Shown here in pieces: positions 26,408-35,412 of a DNA stretch of 64,000 bases. The notes beneath the pieces were generated by a model. The model did not search any database. It was not told where the DNA came from and saw only the letters and a program-made list of their open reading frames with translations. Numbering within the stretch: position 1 is the first letter of the stretch; each line of letters starts with the position of its first letter. A program made the translations under genes and the position numbers. The stretch is from Sphingomonas sp. (GTDB lineage Bacteria > Pseudomonadota > Alphaproteobacteria > Sphingomonadales > Sphingomonadaceae), in the NCBI RefSeq assembly GCF_003248515.1, contig NZ_QFOB01000009.1, positions 62,001 through 126,000 on the forward strand, in the 5' to 3' direction.

Positions 26408-28015
26408 TCAGGCCTCCTTGCGCCGGCGCGAAATTAGGATGTTGATGAAAATGAAGAGCGCGATGGCGAGCGCCAGGAACGCCACGAGCCTGAAGGTGTC
26501 GGTGAAGGCGATGATCGCAGCTTCGCGCGCGACCACCTGCCCGAGGAGCGCGGCCCCCTGGCCGGCGCGCTGGGCCGGATCGACCAGGGCGCCGGCCAGC
26601 GTCGAGGCGCCGCCTGCTAGCCGGGCCGCAACCTGTGGGTCCGCGCCGGCCATGTCGGCGGAAATGACGTTGGCGGCATTGCGGGCCCAGATCGTCTGGA
26701 GCGTTCCCAACAGCGCGGACCCCATAAGTCCGCCGACATTCTGGGTAATGCTGAAGGTGACGACGAAGCTGATCAGGTGATCGCCGCCGCGCTGGATCAT
26801 GCGCAGGAAGCCATAAAGAAGCGCGGGACCGATGAACAATGTTGTGCCAAAGCCGATCATTGCCTGGCTGAGCATGAGTTGCGCGGGCCGCGTCAGTGCG
26901 TTCGCGTCGCTATCCAGCCAGGCGCCGCCGGCGATGATGAGGGCCGCGGCGAGGACCTGCCAGGGCAGACGGCGTTCGGAAAGCGTCAGCGATGCAACAA
27001 CGATCCCCAACAGCATCGCAGCGGCGACGACCAGGAAGAGAAGGCGCAGTTGATCGTTGTTGATACCGCCGAGCGTGAGAAGTCCCACCGCGCCATAAGT
27101 CTGTTCCGCCAGAGCAAGCCTTATGACCAGTGCAACCGCCGCGAACCGCAATATCCCCCAGGTTCCGATCCATTCGAAATGCACCAGAGGATCCGACCTG
27201 TTCGCCTCGATGAGAAAGGCTGCGGCGAGCAAGGGGATGGAGGCGGCAAGGGCCACACCCAGCCAGGGGGTATCGGTCCACCACAGCGTGCGTCCCTGAC
27301 CGATGACCTGACACAGGAGCAGCAGGCCCACAGTGGCCAGCAGGATGGTCAGCAAATCGACTGGAGCGAAGGCCTTGCTCTTCTCGCTTGGAGGCAATGG
27401 CAGGATCAGGATCAGAGCCAGCGTGAACAGCGCGAGCGCCAGTTCGATCGCATGAAGGCCAAAGAGCTGATCCTGGGTAATGGTGTCGACGGGTATGAGC
27501 CGTGCCAAGGGCGTACCGAGCTGCGGCAGGCCGATGCCGATCACGGCGCCGAGCGGCTTTGCCTTCCCCGGCATCGCCTGCATGAGATAATAGACTCCAA
27601 GGGTGATGAGCGCGCCGGCGGTCATTCCGCTCACCGCGCGCAGTACGACGGTTGAGGCAAAGCTGGTGTGGAAGAACTGAAGGGAGACGGTGAGGGCATA
27701 AAGCACGAGAAGAAAGCCGGTGACTTCTGGTATGCCGAACTGGGCCCGCGCCTTCACAAGCGTCAGGTTGGCGCTTGCGTTGATCGCGACATAGATGGCC
27801 GGCAGCGCTGCGGCTTGCGCGGCGTAGAGGCCCAGATGACCCGCGATGGCGCCGGAGTTGACGGTGGTGAGCGCATTCCCGAAGGTCGATGTCGCGCCCA
27901 TGAACATGCCGATCGCGAAATAGGCCAGTCTTCGCCGACCGGGATGGGCCGGCGAAAAGGGCGATCCGGCGAACAGGGGGCGTTCTTCCGGGCGGAAGGC
28001 GTGCCCTTCGGTCAC
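26408..28015 (-). CDS. MFS drug/proton antiporter, DHA2 (EmrB) type
   Basis: A 535-residue, about 14-helix major facilitator. The first helix is AYFAIGMFMGATSTFGNALTTVNSGAIA; a signature-like segment VLRAVSGMTAGALITLG occurs after helix 3; the last helix is VAFLALAIALFIFINIL followed by a basic tail SRRRKEA. Length and topology match EmrB/DHA2 pumps. Helix 1 lacks the usual D-x-T of DHA2 pumps (here FGNALTTVNSG), so the proton-coupling site may differ. It overlaps the DyP peroxidase gene by four bases, an unusual partnership that suggests export of a substrate or product of the peroxidases. Confidence 0.88.
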   Translation of the reverse strand: MTEGHAFRPEERPLFAGSPFSPAHPGRRRLAYFAIGMFMGATSTFGNALTTVNSGAIAGHLGLYAAQAAALPAIYVAINASANLTLVKARAQFGIPEVTGFLLVLYALTVSLQFFHTSFASTVVLRAVSGMTAGALITLGVYYLMQAMPGKAKPLGAVIGIGLPQLGTPLARLIPVDTITQDQLFGLHAIELALALFTLALILILPLPPSEKSKAFAPVDLLTILLATVGLLLLCQVIGQGRTLWWTDTPWLGVALAASIPLLAAAFLIEANRSDPLVHFEWIGTWGILRFAAVALVIRLALAEQTYGAVGLLTLGGINNDQLRLLFLVVAAAMLLGIVVASLTLSERRLPWQVLAAALIIAGGAWLDSDANALTRPAQLMLSQAMIGFGTTLFIGPALLYGFLRMIQRGGDHLISFVVTFSITQNVGGLMGSALLGTLQTIWARNAANVISADMAGADPQVAARLAGGASTLAGALVDPAQRAGQGAALLGQVVAREAAIIAFTDTFRLVAFLALAIALFIFINILISRRRKEA

Positions 28016-29373
28016 GTGCCGACGAGCCTCGGAGTGGCGGCGATGCCGCCGGAGAGCTCCGTCAGCCAGCGCAGAGACGACAGGCTGGGTAGAAAGACAT
28101 GCTCTCCGCCGCGCACGACGGTGAAATCGGGCAAGCCCTTGAAGCGACGTCGAACGGGCCTTGCCGGATAGGCGTAGTCATCGGCAAGATCGCGTCTGCC
28201 CACGATAGGATCGGTCCGGGATCCTTCGCCAACGAAGTCACCATCGTTGATCCATTGGGATTGCACGAACTCGAACTGGCGCGCCGGGTCTGCGTTGATC
28301 AGAGCCAGCACGATACCGCGATCCTCGCCATCCTCCTCGTACAGGCCCTCGGGCAGGAGGGGGCCATAGGCGGACCCGCGCCGCAGAAGGCGATGCGTGC
28401 GAGCGTCGGATATCGTGCCATCGAGCGCGTCGCGGGGGTTGATGCGCCGGATGTGGCTGCCAACCGGCGTCTTGCGCCCATCGGGATCCTCTTCCCTATA
28501 GCGGAAGTCGTTGCGGCGAAGCGGATCGGCAACGATGCCCGGATCGTCGTGATCGGGCGATAGCGCAAGCGGGCAGCCGCTGCGCCACCGCCCCATCATC
28601 TTGGCGGCCACCAGTTCCTGCCCGTCCGGGGTATCCGCGCTGTCGCGCAGAAAACGACGGAAAGCGCCCACATTCTGCCGGATTTTCCGGATCGAGATGA
28701 AGGTGCCGTTCTTCCAGAATATTTCCGGCCCCGGACCCGTGGCGATATGACCGAGCTCGTTTTCGTAGCCGAGCACGAATTCTCCGGCCTTGGTTACGTC
28801 CTGCCCCGGCAGCGGCTCTCCGCCTTCTCCTTCGATGAAGGGGCGACTTAGGCCATCGACATAGCCGAAATGCTCACGCATCGTCGGCGGAATGCCCACG
28901 TTGAGATGCGCGAGGAGGCGCAGGCCCGGAAGACCGCGCATGGCCTCATGACCGATCGCCAGTTTCGCGTCCCGCGCGTCCTCATTCTGCGCCATTAGGA
29001 AAAGACCCAGGTGAAAGCCGTTGCCGCCATGCGGCCAGTCCCAATTGCTTGGATCGCTGTCGCCCACGTCGCCCAGGAAGACGCGACGCGCGGCCATTCC
29101 CTGGACGAAGGGAAGGGGGAAACCGTCGACGACCTCGGGTGGGACCCCGATCCGGCGCAGGCCTTCCGCGGTGAGGACAATGTTGATCCACGACTGCTCG
29201 GCCGGCGCGTCCCAATTCCTAGCTGACGTCACATGCGGTAGCAGTCGCGCGATGCCGCGCCTCGCCGCATCCGCGTCGTCAATCCGGAACAGGAGATATG
29301 CGCCGAAATAGGGCATGGGGCGATTGCGCAGAACCGTCCCCTGTATCTCCTCCAGGTCGAGCGGCAGCGCCAT
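28012..29373 (-). CDS. DyP-type heme peroxidase
   Basis: A 453-residue dye-decolorising-type peroxidase. The GXXDG hallmark is GYVDGLSRP (residues 170-178, catalytic D173), and the proximal heme histidine is probably H308 in GSHIRRINPRD. A distal arginine and RRGSAYGPLLPEG follow, then FEFVQSQWINDGDF near the end. These enzymes use hydrogen peroxide to oxidise bulky substrates. No signal peptide or Tat motif is present, so it is cytosolic unless it moves with a partner. It starts one base after the 171-residue gene's stop and overlaps the MFS gene. Confidence 0.88.
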   Translation of the reverse strand: MALPLDLEEIQGTVLRNRPMPYFGAYLLFRIDDADAARRGIARLLPHVTSARNWDAPAEQSWINIVLTAEGLRRIGVPPEVVDGFPLPFVQGMAARRVFLGDVGDSDPSNWDWPHGGNGFHLGLFLMAQNEDARDAKLAIGHEAMRGLPGLRLLAHLNVGIPPTMREHFGYVDGLSRPFIEGEGGEPLPGQDVTKAGEFVLGYENELGHIATGPGPEIFWKNGTFISIRKIRQNVGAFRRFLRDSADTPDGQELVAAKMMGRWRSGCPLALSPDHDDPGIVADPLRRNDFRYREEDPDGRKTPVGSHIRRINPRDALDGTISDARTHRLLRRGSAYGPLLPEGLYEEDGEDRGIVLALINADPARQFEFVQSQWINDGDFVGEGSRTDPIVGRRDLADDYAYPARPVRRRFKGLPDFTVVRGGEHVFLPSLSSLRWLTELSGGIAATPRLVGT

Positions 29374-29374
29374 A

Positions 29375-29890
29375 TCAGTTGACGGAGTCGAGAAGTTCGG
29401 TGAGCGCCGCGCTCTGGCGCTTGAGGCGCGTCACATCCTTCACCGACAGGTCCTGGTGACACACATAGAACATGTCGGCCGTCACGATCGAATTGAGGAT
29501 GATCTCCTGTGTGGCCGGCTCGGTGGAGCTACCATAGCCTTCCCATACTCCACGGAAGAGGGCGTCGAACCAGGCGCCGCCCTCGCGGATGATGTCCGCC
29601 AGATAGGGCTTGAAATCCCCATCATAGGTCACGGTCACCAGCGCCTGCGTGTCGTTGTTGATCACCACGACGCGCAGTTCGTGCACCGTGCCGATCCGTG
29701 CTTCGAAATAGCGGGACTCGGCCTGGAACTGGCCGATGCGCTCACGTAGCATGTCGGCGCCCCCGGGGATGAGATCGGCCACCGCCGTCGCCTCGCCACG
29801 CTTGCCATAGCGAAGACCTGGGCCATCGGGTTGCTGGCGCACTTCGACGATGTCCTGCGTTCGGTCGTTGGGGGTATAGTTCCAGGACAT
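29375..29890 (-). CDS. Conserved small protein between two heme peroxidase genes, unknown function
   Basis: A 171-residue soluble protein starting at 29890. I do not recognise a named family. Residues ~60-120 read as a small alpha+beta fold (RIGTVHELRVVVIN, ALVTVTYDGDFKPYLADI, WFDALFRGVWEGYG). The TYDGD-x-x-x-YLxDI segment recalls a ferredoxin-like domain I associate with DyP/catalase-like proteins; this is from memory and unverified. It lies 22 bases after the catalase-like gene and one base before the DyP gene, so it is probably a partner or substrate-presenting subunit of one of them. Confidence 0.7.
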   Translation of the reverse strand: MSWNYTPNDRTQDIVEVRQQPDGPGLRYGKRGEATAVADLIPGGADMLRERIGQFQAESRYFEARIGTVHELRVVVINNDTQALVTVTYDGDFKPYLADIIREGGAWFDALFRGVWEGYGSSTEPATQEIILNSIVTADMFYVCHQDLSVKDVTRLKRQSAALTELLDSVN

Positions 29891-29912
29891 GGGACACTCC
29901 TTGTTGTGAGGC

Positions 29913-30884
29913 TCAGGCGATATCGGACTGCCGAGACATGGAACCGGCTCGCCGCCATCCGCCCGAGCGCAGGGCTGCGGAAACCTCGTAGACGCCGCGC
30001 CGGATATGCAGGATCGGGTCGTCGGTCGGTTCGATGCCGTCGACCAGCATGCTGGGATCATGGTTCATCACCGGATCGCCGATCTCGGCTTCGCTGGTGG
30101 AGGCCGTCAGAGTAAGCCGACCGATCGGAACCCGCCTGCGGCCATCGGGCCACAAATGCGTGGGATCATCGAGAATGTCGTCCGGCTCGGCAAGTTCGAG
30201 TGTCAGATCGAAAGCGACCGGTTCATGTTCGAGCCGCGTGGTGATCTCATCGAACAAAATGGAGGCATCCTGCGCTGCGAGGTCGGTCGCAGGCTGGCCC
30301 TTTTCGCCGTCGACCGGAATCCAGTGGAACCGGGCGGGGGTGATGTTGCCGGCAGCATCCACGAGATTGAAGGCGTGCACTGCATGGAAAGCCGTGTTGC
30401 CGAAGCTTACCGGAGCAGGCGATTCCGCGCGCATCTTGAGAACGGCCGCTGCATTAGGATGGTCCGGCAAAATCGCGCGCAGGCCTTCAAGGTTCGGCGG
30501 CCCTCCCGGAGAAAGTGGGGCTGCAGCCTCAACCAGAGCGATGAACTGGTCGATGGATCGGGCGATGAAGAGCTTCTGGCTCAGCATCACGAGATTGGTT
30601 ACGCGCCCATCGGGGAGGTAGAAGCGTGTCGCCATGCCCACGGTCGCGCTGAAATGGGCAAAAGGATCGCCTCCACCTTTTGAGAAGCGAACCGAAACGG
30701 GGATTTTATCGCCCTGCAGGTGGACAGCCCGACAGTAGCGCGCAGCGTCGGTATTGGCCTCAAAGCTTCCACGGAAGAGGCGCCCGTCGGCATGCAGTGT
30801 GCGATACCCTTCGTGCTTGCCGAGCACCGCGTGAATCTTGCTCACCATCTCCCCGGCCAGGCGATATTGACTGTTCTGGGTCAT
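29913..30884 (-). CDS. Catalase-family (SrpA-like) heme peroxidase
   Basis: A 323-residue small catalase-related protein, shorter than typical 480+ residue catalases. The conserved heme-side segment VSVRFSKGGGDPFAHFSATVG, RFYLPDGRVTNLVMLSQKLFIARS and a later AVHAFNLVDAAGNITPARFHW match SrpA-like catalase-related peroxidases, which usually retain peroxidase rather than full catalase activity. The start at 30884 follows GGCGGGAGCG. It has no signal peptide. It is the first gene of the leftward eight-gene operon; upstream, at 30967-30984, is a direct repeat that may be an activator site. Confidence 0.85.
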   Translation of the reverse strand: MTQNSQYRLAGEMVSKIHAVLGKHEGYRTLHADGRLFRGSFEANTDAARYCRAVHLQGDKIPVSVRFSKGGGDPFAHFSATVGMATRFYLPDGRVTNLVMLSQKLFIARSIDQFIALVEAAAPLSPGGPPNLEGLRAILPDHPNAAAVLKMRAESPAPVSFGNTAFHAVHAFNLVDAAGNITPARFHWIPVDGEKGQPATDLAAQDASILFDEITTRLEHEPVAFDLTLELAEPDDILDDPTHLWPDGRRRVPIGRLTLTASTSEAEIGDPVMNHDPSMLVDGIEPTDDPILHIRRGVYEVSAALRSGGWRRAGSMSRQSDIA

Positions 30885-30966
30885 CCGATCGCTCCCGCCT
30901 GAAAAAGACCGCTCTGATCTGGGACGGAGCCTAGGCGGGTGGGCAGGGCGGGCGAAGGGAGCGGCC

Positions 30967-30984
30967 GTTAGCGTTGCGTTAGCG
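30967..30984. promoter_or_regulatory. GTTAGCG direct repeat with 4-base spacer (7-4-7), candidate OmpR/PhoB-type binding site
   Basis: GTTAGCG at 30967-30973 and again at 30978-30984, separated by TTGC, gives an 11-base period on one face of the helix. That geometry is how OmpR/PhoB-type winged helices bind in tandem. It lies about 85 bases before the catalase-operon start and within the divergent region to 31115. The 950-residue regulator at 32560 has such a domain. Only one pair was seen. Confidence 0.5.
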
Positions 30985-31114
30985 GCAATCTCCTCACCCC
31001 AACGCACTCGCGATGGTGATGGCATCTTCCTATCAACAGACGCGAGAGGCCCTCGATCGCAGGCGCAGCGATGCCGCGTCGTGGCGCTGCAATGGTGCAA
31101 GGGGATCGCACTTA

Positions 31115-31585
31115 ATGACAGCATTTGTTCTTGCGGCCTTCCTTCTGGGCCTTGTCGCCGGGCTGCGCGCCATGACGGCGCCGGCGGTTGTCGCCTGGGC
31201 CGCCTCGTTGGGTGCGCTGGGGGCAATCGAGGGGTGGTTCGCCTTCATGGCGTGGCGCTGGACCGCGCCCCTCGCCACGGCCCTCGCCGTTGGCGAATGG
31301 ATCAGCGACCAGCTGCCCTCGACGCCGAGCCGCAAGGTGCCCGTCCAGTTCGTGACCCGCCTTCTCACAGGGACGCTTTCGGGCGGCACTCTCGGTGCGG
31401 TTGTCGGTTCCCCGTTCGTTGGCATTTGCGCCGGTGTTGCCGGGTCCGTCATCGGAACCCACGCGGGCGCATGGGCGCGGTCAAAGCTGGCGCGAAGCTT
31501 CGGACGCGATCGGCCTGCAGCCATTCTTGAGGATGCAGCGGCCGTGCTGATCGGTCTTGCCGCAATTTTCCTCTTCAACAGCTGA
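31115..31585 (+). CDS. DUF4126-like membrane protein
   Basis: A 156-residue protein with about four hydrophobic segments (MTAFVLAAFLLGLVAGLRA, VVAWAASLGALGAI, LSGGTLGAVVGSPFVGICAGVAGSVIG, DAAAVLIGLAAIFLF). The order and the GLRAMTAPAVVAWA start resemble DUF4126 proteins of unknown function. The start at 31115 follows AAGGGG. It is divergent from the peroxidase operon and 37 bases upstream of the SDR gene. Confidence 0.7.
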   Translation: MTAFVLAAFLLGLVAGLRAMTAPAVVAWAASLGALGAIEGWFAFMAWRWTAPLATALAVGEWISDQLPSTPSRKVPVQFVTRLLTGTLSGGTLGAVVGSPFVGICAGVAGSVIGTHAGAWARSKLARSFGRDRPAAILEDAAAVLIGLAAIFLFNS

Positions 31586-31622
31586 CAGACCTCAAGAAAC
31601 ACAATCGGCAGGAGCAAACGCC

Positions 31623-32480
31623 ATGGCATCGGATTCAAAATTGCGCGGGAAAGTCGCCGTCATTACCGGTGCGGGAGGCGGCATCGGTCTTGCACTTGCC
31701 CTTGACGCCGCCAGACGGGGGATGGACATCGCGCTTGCCGACATCGGGGCGGAGGCTCTGGAAGCGGCCAGGGTTCAGGTGGAAGCGTGTGGGGTTCGCG
31801 CTATCACGGTACGCACTGATGTGCGCAATCTGGTCGAGCTCGAAGATCTGCGCGACGCGACCCAGGCCTCGCTCGGCGACCCGTGGCTTGTCATCAACAA
31901 TGCGGGCGTAGCCAAGATCGCCCTTGCTTGGGAAACCAGCGAAGCCGACTGGCGCCGTCTCCTCGACATCAACGTCTGGGGCGTGGTCAATGGCCTGCTC
32001 GCATTCCTGCCTGGGCTGCGCGCGCGCCATTCGGGGTATATCCTCAATACCGCTTCCGTCGGCGGCCTCCTCGCGATGCCGGCCAACGCCGCCTATGTTG
32101 CGAGCAAACACGCCGTCGTCGGCCTGTCCGAAACGCTCTTTCGCGAGCTGGAGGCGGATGGCGGGCATGTCGGCATTTCCGTGCTTTGTCCCGCGCTGGT
32201 GAAAACCGCGATTGCGGGAACGCGGGAGGTCGAGGGTAAAAGGGTGTCTGCGATCGATTCCCCGCACGCCATGGAGCCGGCGGACGTCGCTCGCATTGCG
32301 CTGGATGCAGTCGAGCAGGGGCAATTCTGGATTCTCACCCATGGCGAGGGTATTGCGCCCTATATGCGCGAACGGCTTGATCAGATGATCGGGCAGAAGA
32401 ACCCTGACAAGACGAGCGTGGATCGCGCCATTCTCGAGACCGCGTCGGCCGCCACAGGGCTCGATTTCCTGCGTGATTGA
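31623..32480 (+). CDS. SDR-family oxidoreductase
   Basis: A 285-residue classical SDR with complete motifs: TGAGGGIG (residues ~16-23), NNAGVAK, S in NTASVGG and the catalytic YVASK. The C-terminal region after FWILTHGEGIAPYMRERL matches a group of SDRs annotated only as SDR-family. It starts 38 bases after the membrane-protein stop and is followed by the large regulator, all in one direction. The substrate is unknown; a product shared with the peroxidase/exporter operon is possible but unproven. Confidence 0.88.
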   Translation: MASDSKLRGKVAVITGAGGGIGLALALDAARRGMDIALADIGAEALEAARVQVEACGVRAITVRTDVRNLVELEDLRDATQASLGDPWLVINNAGVAKIALAWETSEADWRRLLDINVWGVVNGLLAFLPGLRARHSGYILNTASVGGLLAMPANAAYVASKHAVVGLSETLFRELEADGGHVGISVLCPALVKTAIAGTREVEGKRVSAIDSPHAMEPADVARIALDAVEQGQFWILTHGEGIAPYMRERLDQMIGQKNPDKTSVDRAILETASAATGLDFLRD

Positions 32481-32559
32481 CCCGCTCGACCCGAGACACA
32501 TCCCGTTGAGACGGCCCTCGTTGCTTGGAGCAATGAGGCGCCCGCGCTAGGATGCGATC

Positions 32560-35412
32560 ATGAGCCATCCGCAGGGCGAGCAATACAGCTTTGGACCGTT
32601 CCGGTTGCTTCCCGATCAAGCTGTCCTGCTGCGGGATGATGAGCCGGTGCGCCTGGGAAGCCGCGCGATCGAGATTCTCATCCTGCTGGTACGCAATGCC
32701 GGGCTGATCGTCGGGAAGGCGCAGATCATGGAGGAGGTCTGGCCCGATACAACCGTCGTGGAAGCCAATCTTACCGTCCACATGAGCGTGCTGCGGCGTG
32801 CATTGGAGGACGACACGACTTCGGTACCCTATATTGCGACAGTTTCGGGGCGCGGTTACCGGTTTACTGCCAATGTTTCGGTTGAGCCGCCGACCAGGCC
32901 ATATTTTGAAGCTGGAGGCGACCAGCAGAGCAATCTGCCGGTGCTCCTGACCCGCCTTATCGGTCGGTCGGAAACCCTCCATATGCTCGACGCAAAACTG
33001 CCCGAGCAGCGGCTGACGACGATCGTCGGTACCGGTGGCGTGGGAAAGACGGCCCTCGCACTCAACGTCGCCGAGCGGCAATTGGGACGTTGGCCGGACG
33101 GCGTCTGGCTGGCCGATTTCGCGCCCCTGGCGGACGCTAACCTCGTACCGACTGCCCTGGCCACGGTTCTTGGCCTGGAGGTTCGATCCACGAATCCGGT
33201 GCCGGCGCTCATCAATGCCCTGGCGGACAAGGAGATGTTTCTCGTCCTCGACAATTGCGAGCATATGATCGAGGCGGTCGCCATCATCGCCCATGCCATT
33301 CTTCAGTCGGCGCGCTCGGTCGTATTGCTTGCGACGAGCCGGGAGCCGCTCACAATTCCCGGCGAGACTGTCTTGCGTCTGGAGCCCTTGAGCGTGCCGC
33401 CGGAAACGGAGATCGTCGGAGCGCAGGAGGCGCTTCATTACCCCGCGATCGAGCTGCTGTGCGAGCGCGCCCGGGCGAATGACGCGGACTTCTCTCTCCA
33501 GGATGCGGATGCCCTTTTTGCATCGCTCATCTGCCGGAAGCTCGGCGGAGTGCCGCTGGCCATCGAGTTCGCGACCGCGCTCGTACCGATATTCGGACTG
33601 CGCGGCCTCGCCACGCGCCTCGATGACCGGCTGCGCCTCCTTGTCGATGGCCACCGCAGTTCTCCGCCGCGCCACCGCACCCTCACCGCCGCGCTCGACT
33701 GGAGTTACCAACTCCTCGAAGTGCAGGACCAGCGCGTATTCAGGCGGCTTGCAATCTTTACAGGCGGTTTTTCGATGGAGGCGGCGGCGGCCGTCATCGG
33801 AGGCGGAACAGACGAGGGCGTCTGCGCCGAGATTCTGGCGCGGCTTGTTCGCAAGTCGCTGGTCTCGCCGGATATGCGCGGTTCGCGTTTGCGCTTCCGC
33901 CTGCTGGAGACGACGAGAGCCTTCGCATTGGGAGCGCTGGAAGAGGCCGGTGAAGTGGCGGACGCGTCCCGGCTTCATGCGGATTATTTTGCACGTTCGC
34001 TACATGGAGATGGCGAACTTCCCGCTTCCAGCGCCGACTATATGGCCTTCGTCCCCGATCTCGACAATATCCGCAGCGCGCTTCGTTGGGCGACCTCGCC
34101 ACAAGGTGACACGCAGATGGCGCTCGCCATCGGCGCGGGCGCGCTTCCGGTCTGGTTCGGTCTCTCGTTGCTGACCGAATGCGGAACCTCGATGAATGAG
34201 TTGATGAACGGGCTGGACCTGGAGTTGCGCAAGTCACCTTACGGCGCCGCGATCGATATCGCTATCGCGGCGACGGACATCTTCACTTATGGTGCGCAAG
34301 AGTCGAGCTATGCTGACTGGACGAAACGCGAGCAGGCTGCCGCCAACGAAGACCAGCTCATAGAGCGTGTGCGCCTCCTTCTGGGCCGCTGGACTTTCAA
34401 TATACGAATGCCCGACTACGATCTTGCGGACGAGCAGTCACTGGCGATCGAAGAGATCGCGCGTGACGTGCGCGGCGTCGTAGGCGAGCAGAGCGCGCCG
34501 CTGGCAGCGCTCGTAGACAAGGATCATCTGATCGCCACTGCCCACTGGGCGCGCGGGACCACCTTGCATCATATCGGCAATCTGGACGCGGCAAGACATG
34601 CGCTCGAGCAGTTCCTCGTCGCGGAAACTGCCGCCATGCGTTCGTTCTTCATGGCGATCACCGGGTTCGATCGGCGTTCCGACGTTCTGGGCCTGCTGGC
34701 CATCGCGAAATGTCTCCAGGGCGATGTCGAGCAAGGCCTTGCCGATGGAGAGGCGGCCATCGACGAGGCGAGAACGACCCGCAAGGCGCTACCGATATGT
34801 GAAGCGCTTCAATGGGTCTGCTTCACCCTCGTGCTTATGGCCGGGCCATCGACGCGGACCTTCCGTCTGACCAGAGAATTATTGCAGACCTCGAAGGATC
34901 ACTCGCTGCATAGTCATTATGGTGTCGCCTTGTGCCTGAAGGGCTGCCTTGCCGCGGCCTCCGGCCGCCATGAACATGCGATAGAGAGGCTCGGACAAGG
35001 CCTGGCGCAACTTCGCGATGCCCATTACGGGCCCTTCGATCCTTTCTTTGTCGGCGTGCTCGCCACATCACTCGCCACGATTGGCCGAATTACCGAAGCC
35101 CGCGACAGCATCACCATGTTCGAGCAGATGCGAACGACACAACATGGCTTCGTCGGGCCCGAGCTGATGCGTCGAAAGGCGCTCGTCGAAGTGCTATCCG
35201 GAACGCCGGATCGTGCTGAATCCAGCCTGCGCGCCGCGCGCGATGAAGCCGATCGCCAGGGCACACGCTTGTGGCAAATGCGGGCGCTGTCGGACCTGGC
35301 CGCTTTGTATCAGGCGCGTGAACGAGTGGCCGATGCCCAACGAGAACGTGCCACGTTGGCGCTCACCATCCCAGAGCAGCTTCGCGAACGTGATTTTGGG
35401 CTGCAATGGTGA
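32560..35412 (+). CDS. Large transcription regulator: OmpR/PhoB-type winged helix, AAA/NB-ARC-type NTPase and TPR-like repeats
   Basis: A 950-residue protein. Residues ~10-105 form a winged helix of the CadC/OmpR type (YSFGPFRLLPDQAVLL, RLGSRAIEILILLVRNAGLIV, a VVEANLTVHMSVLRRAL recognition helix and GRGYRFTANV). A P-loop VGTGGVGKTALAL (Walker A 157-164) and a Walker B-like MFLVLDNCEHM (~residue 227) follow, then helical repeats from about residue 450. This architecture resembles the large SARP/MalT/AfsR group of signal-dependent activators. It is encoded downstream of the SDR and is the likely regulator of the peroxidase/exporter locus; direct evidence is limited to the upstream 7-4-7 repeat. 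Confidence 0.85.
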   Translation: MSHPQGEQYSFGPFRLLPDQAVLLRDDEPVRLGSRAIEILILLVRNAGLIVGKAQIMEEVWPDTTVVEANLTVHMSVLRRALEDDTTSVPYIATVSGRGYRFTANVSVEPPTRPYFEAGGDQQSNLPVLLTRLIGRSETLHMLDAKLPEQRLTTIVGTGGVGKTALALNVAERQLGRWPDGVWLADFAPLADANLVPTALATVLGLEVRSTNPVPALINALADKEMFLVLDNCEHMIEAVAIIAHAILQSARSVVLLATSREPLTIPGETVLRLEPLSVPPETEIVGAQEALHYPAIELLCERARANDADFSLQDADALFASLICRKLGGVPLAIEFATALVPIFGLRGLATRLDDRLRLLVDGHRSSPPRHRTLTAALDWSYQLLEVQDQRVFRRLAIFTGGFSMEAAAAVIGGGTDEGVCAEILARLVRKSLVSPDMRGSRLRFRLLETTRAFALGALEEAGEVADASRLHADYFARSLHGDGELPASSADYMAFVPDLDNIRSALRWATSPQGDTQMALAIGAGALPVWFGLSLLTECGTSMNELMNGLDLELRKSPYGAAIDIAIAATDIFTYGAQESSYADWTKREQAAANEDQLIERVRLLLGRWTFNIRMPDYDLADEQSLAIEEIARDVRGVVGEQSAPLAALVDKDHLIATAHWARGTTLHHIGNLDAARHALEQFLVAETAAMRSFFMAITGFDRRSDVLGLLAIAKCLQGDVEQGLADGEAAIDEARTTRKALPICEALQWVCFTLVLMAGPSTRTFRLTRELLQTSKDHSLHSHYGVALCLKGCLAAASGRHEHAIERLGQGLAQLRDAHYGPFDPFFVGVLATSLATIGRITEARDSITMFEQMRTTQHGFVGPELMRRKALVEVLSGTPDRAESSLRAARDEADRQGTRLWQMRALSDLAALYQARERVADAQRERATLALTIPEQLRERDFGLQW

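Noticed and set aside
32335..33978. Very long open frame on the minus strand opposite the SDR and the large regulator
   Set aside because: It overlaps two well-supported plus-strand genes over their whole motifs and has no recognisable domain; a typical GC-rich shadow.
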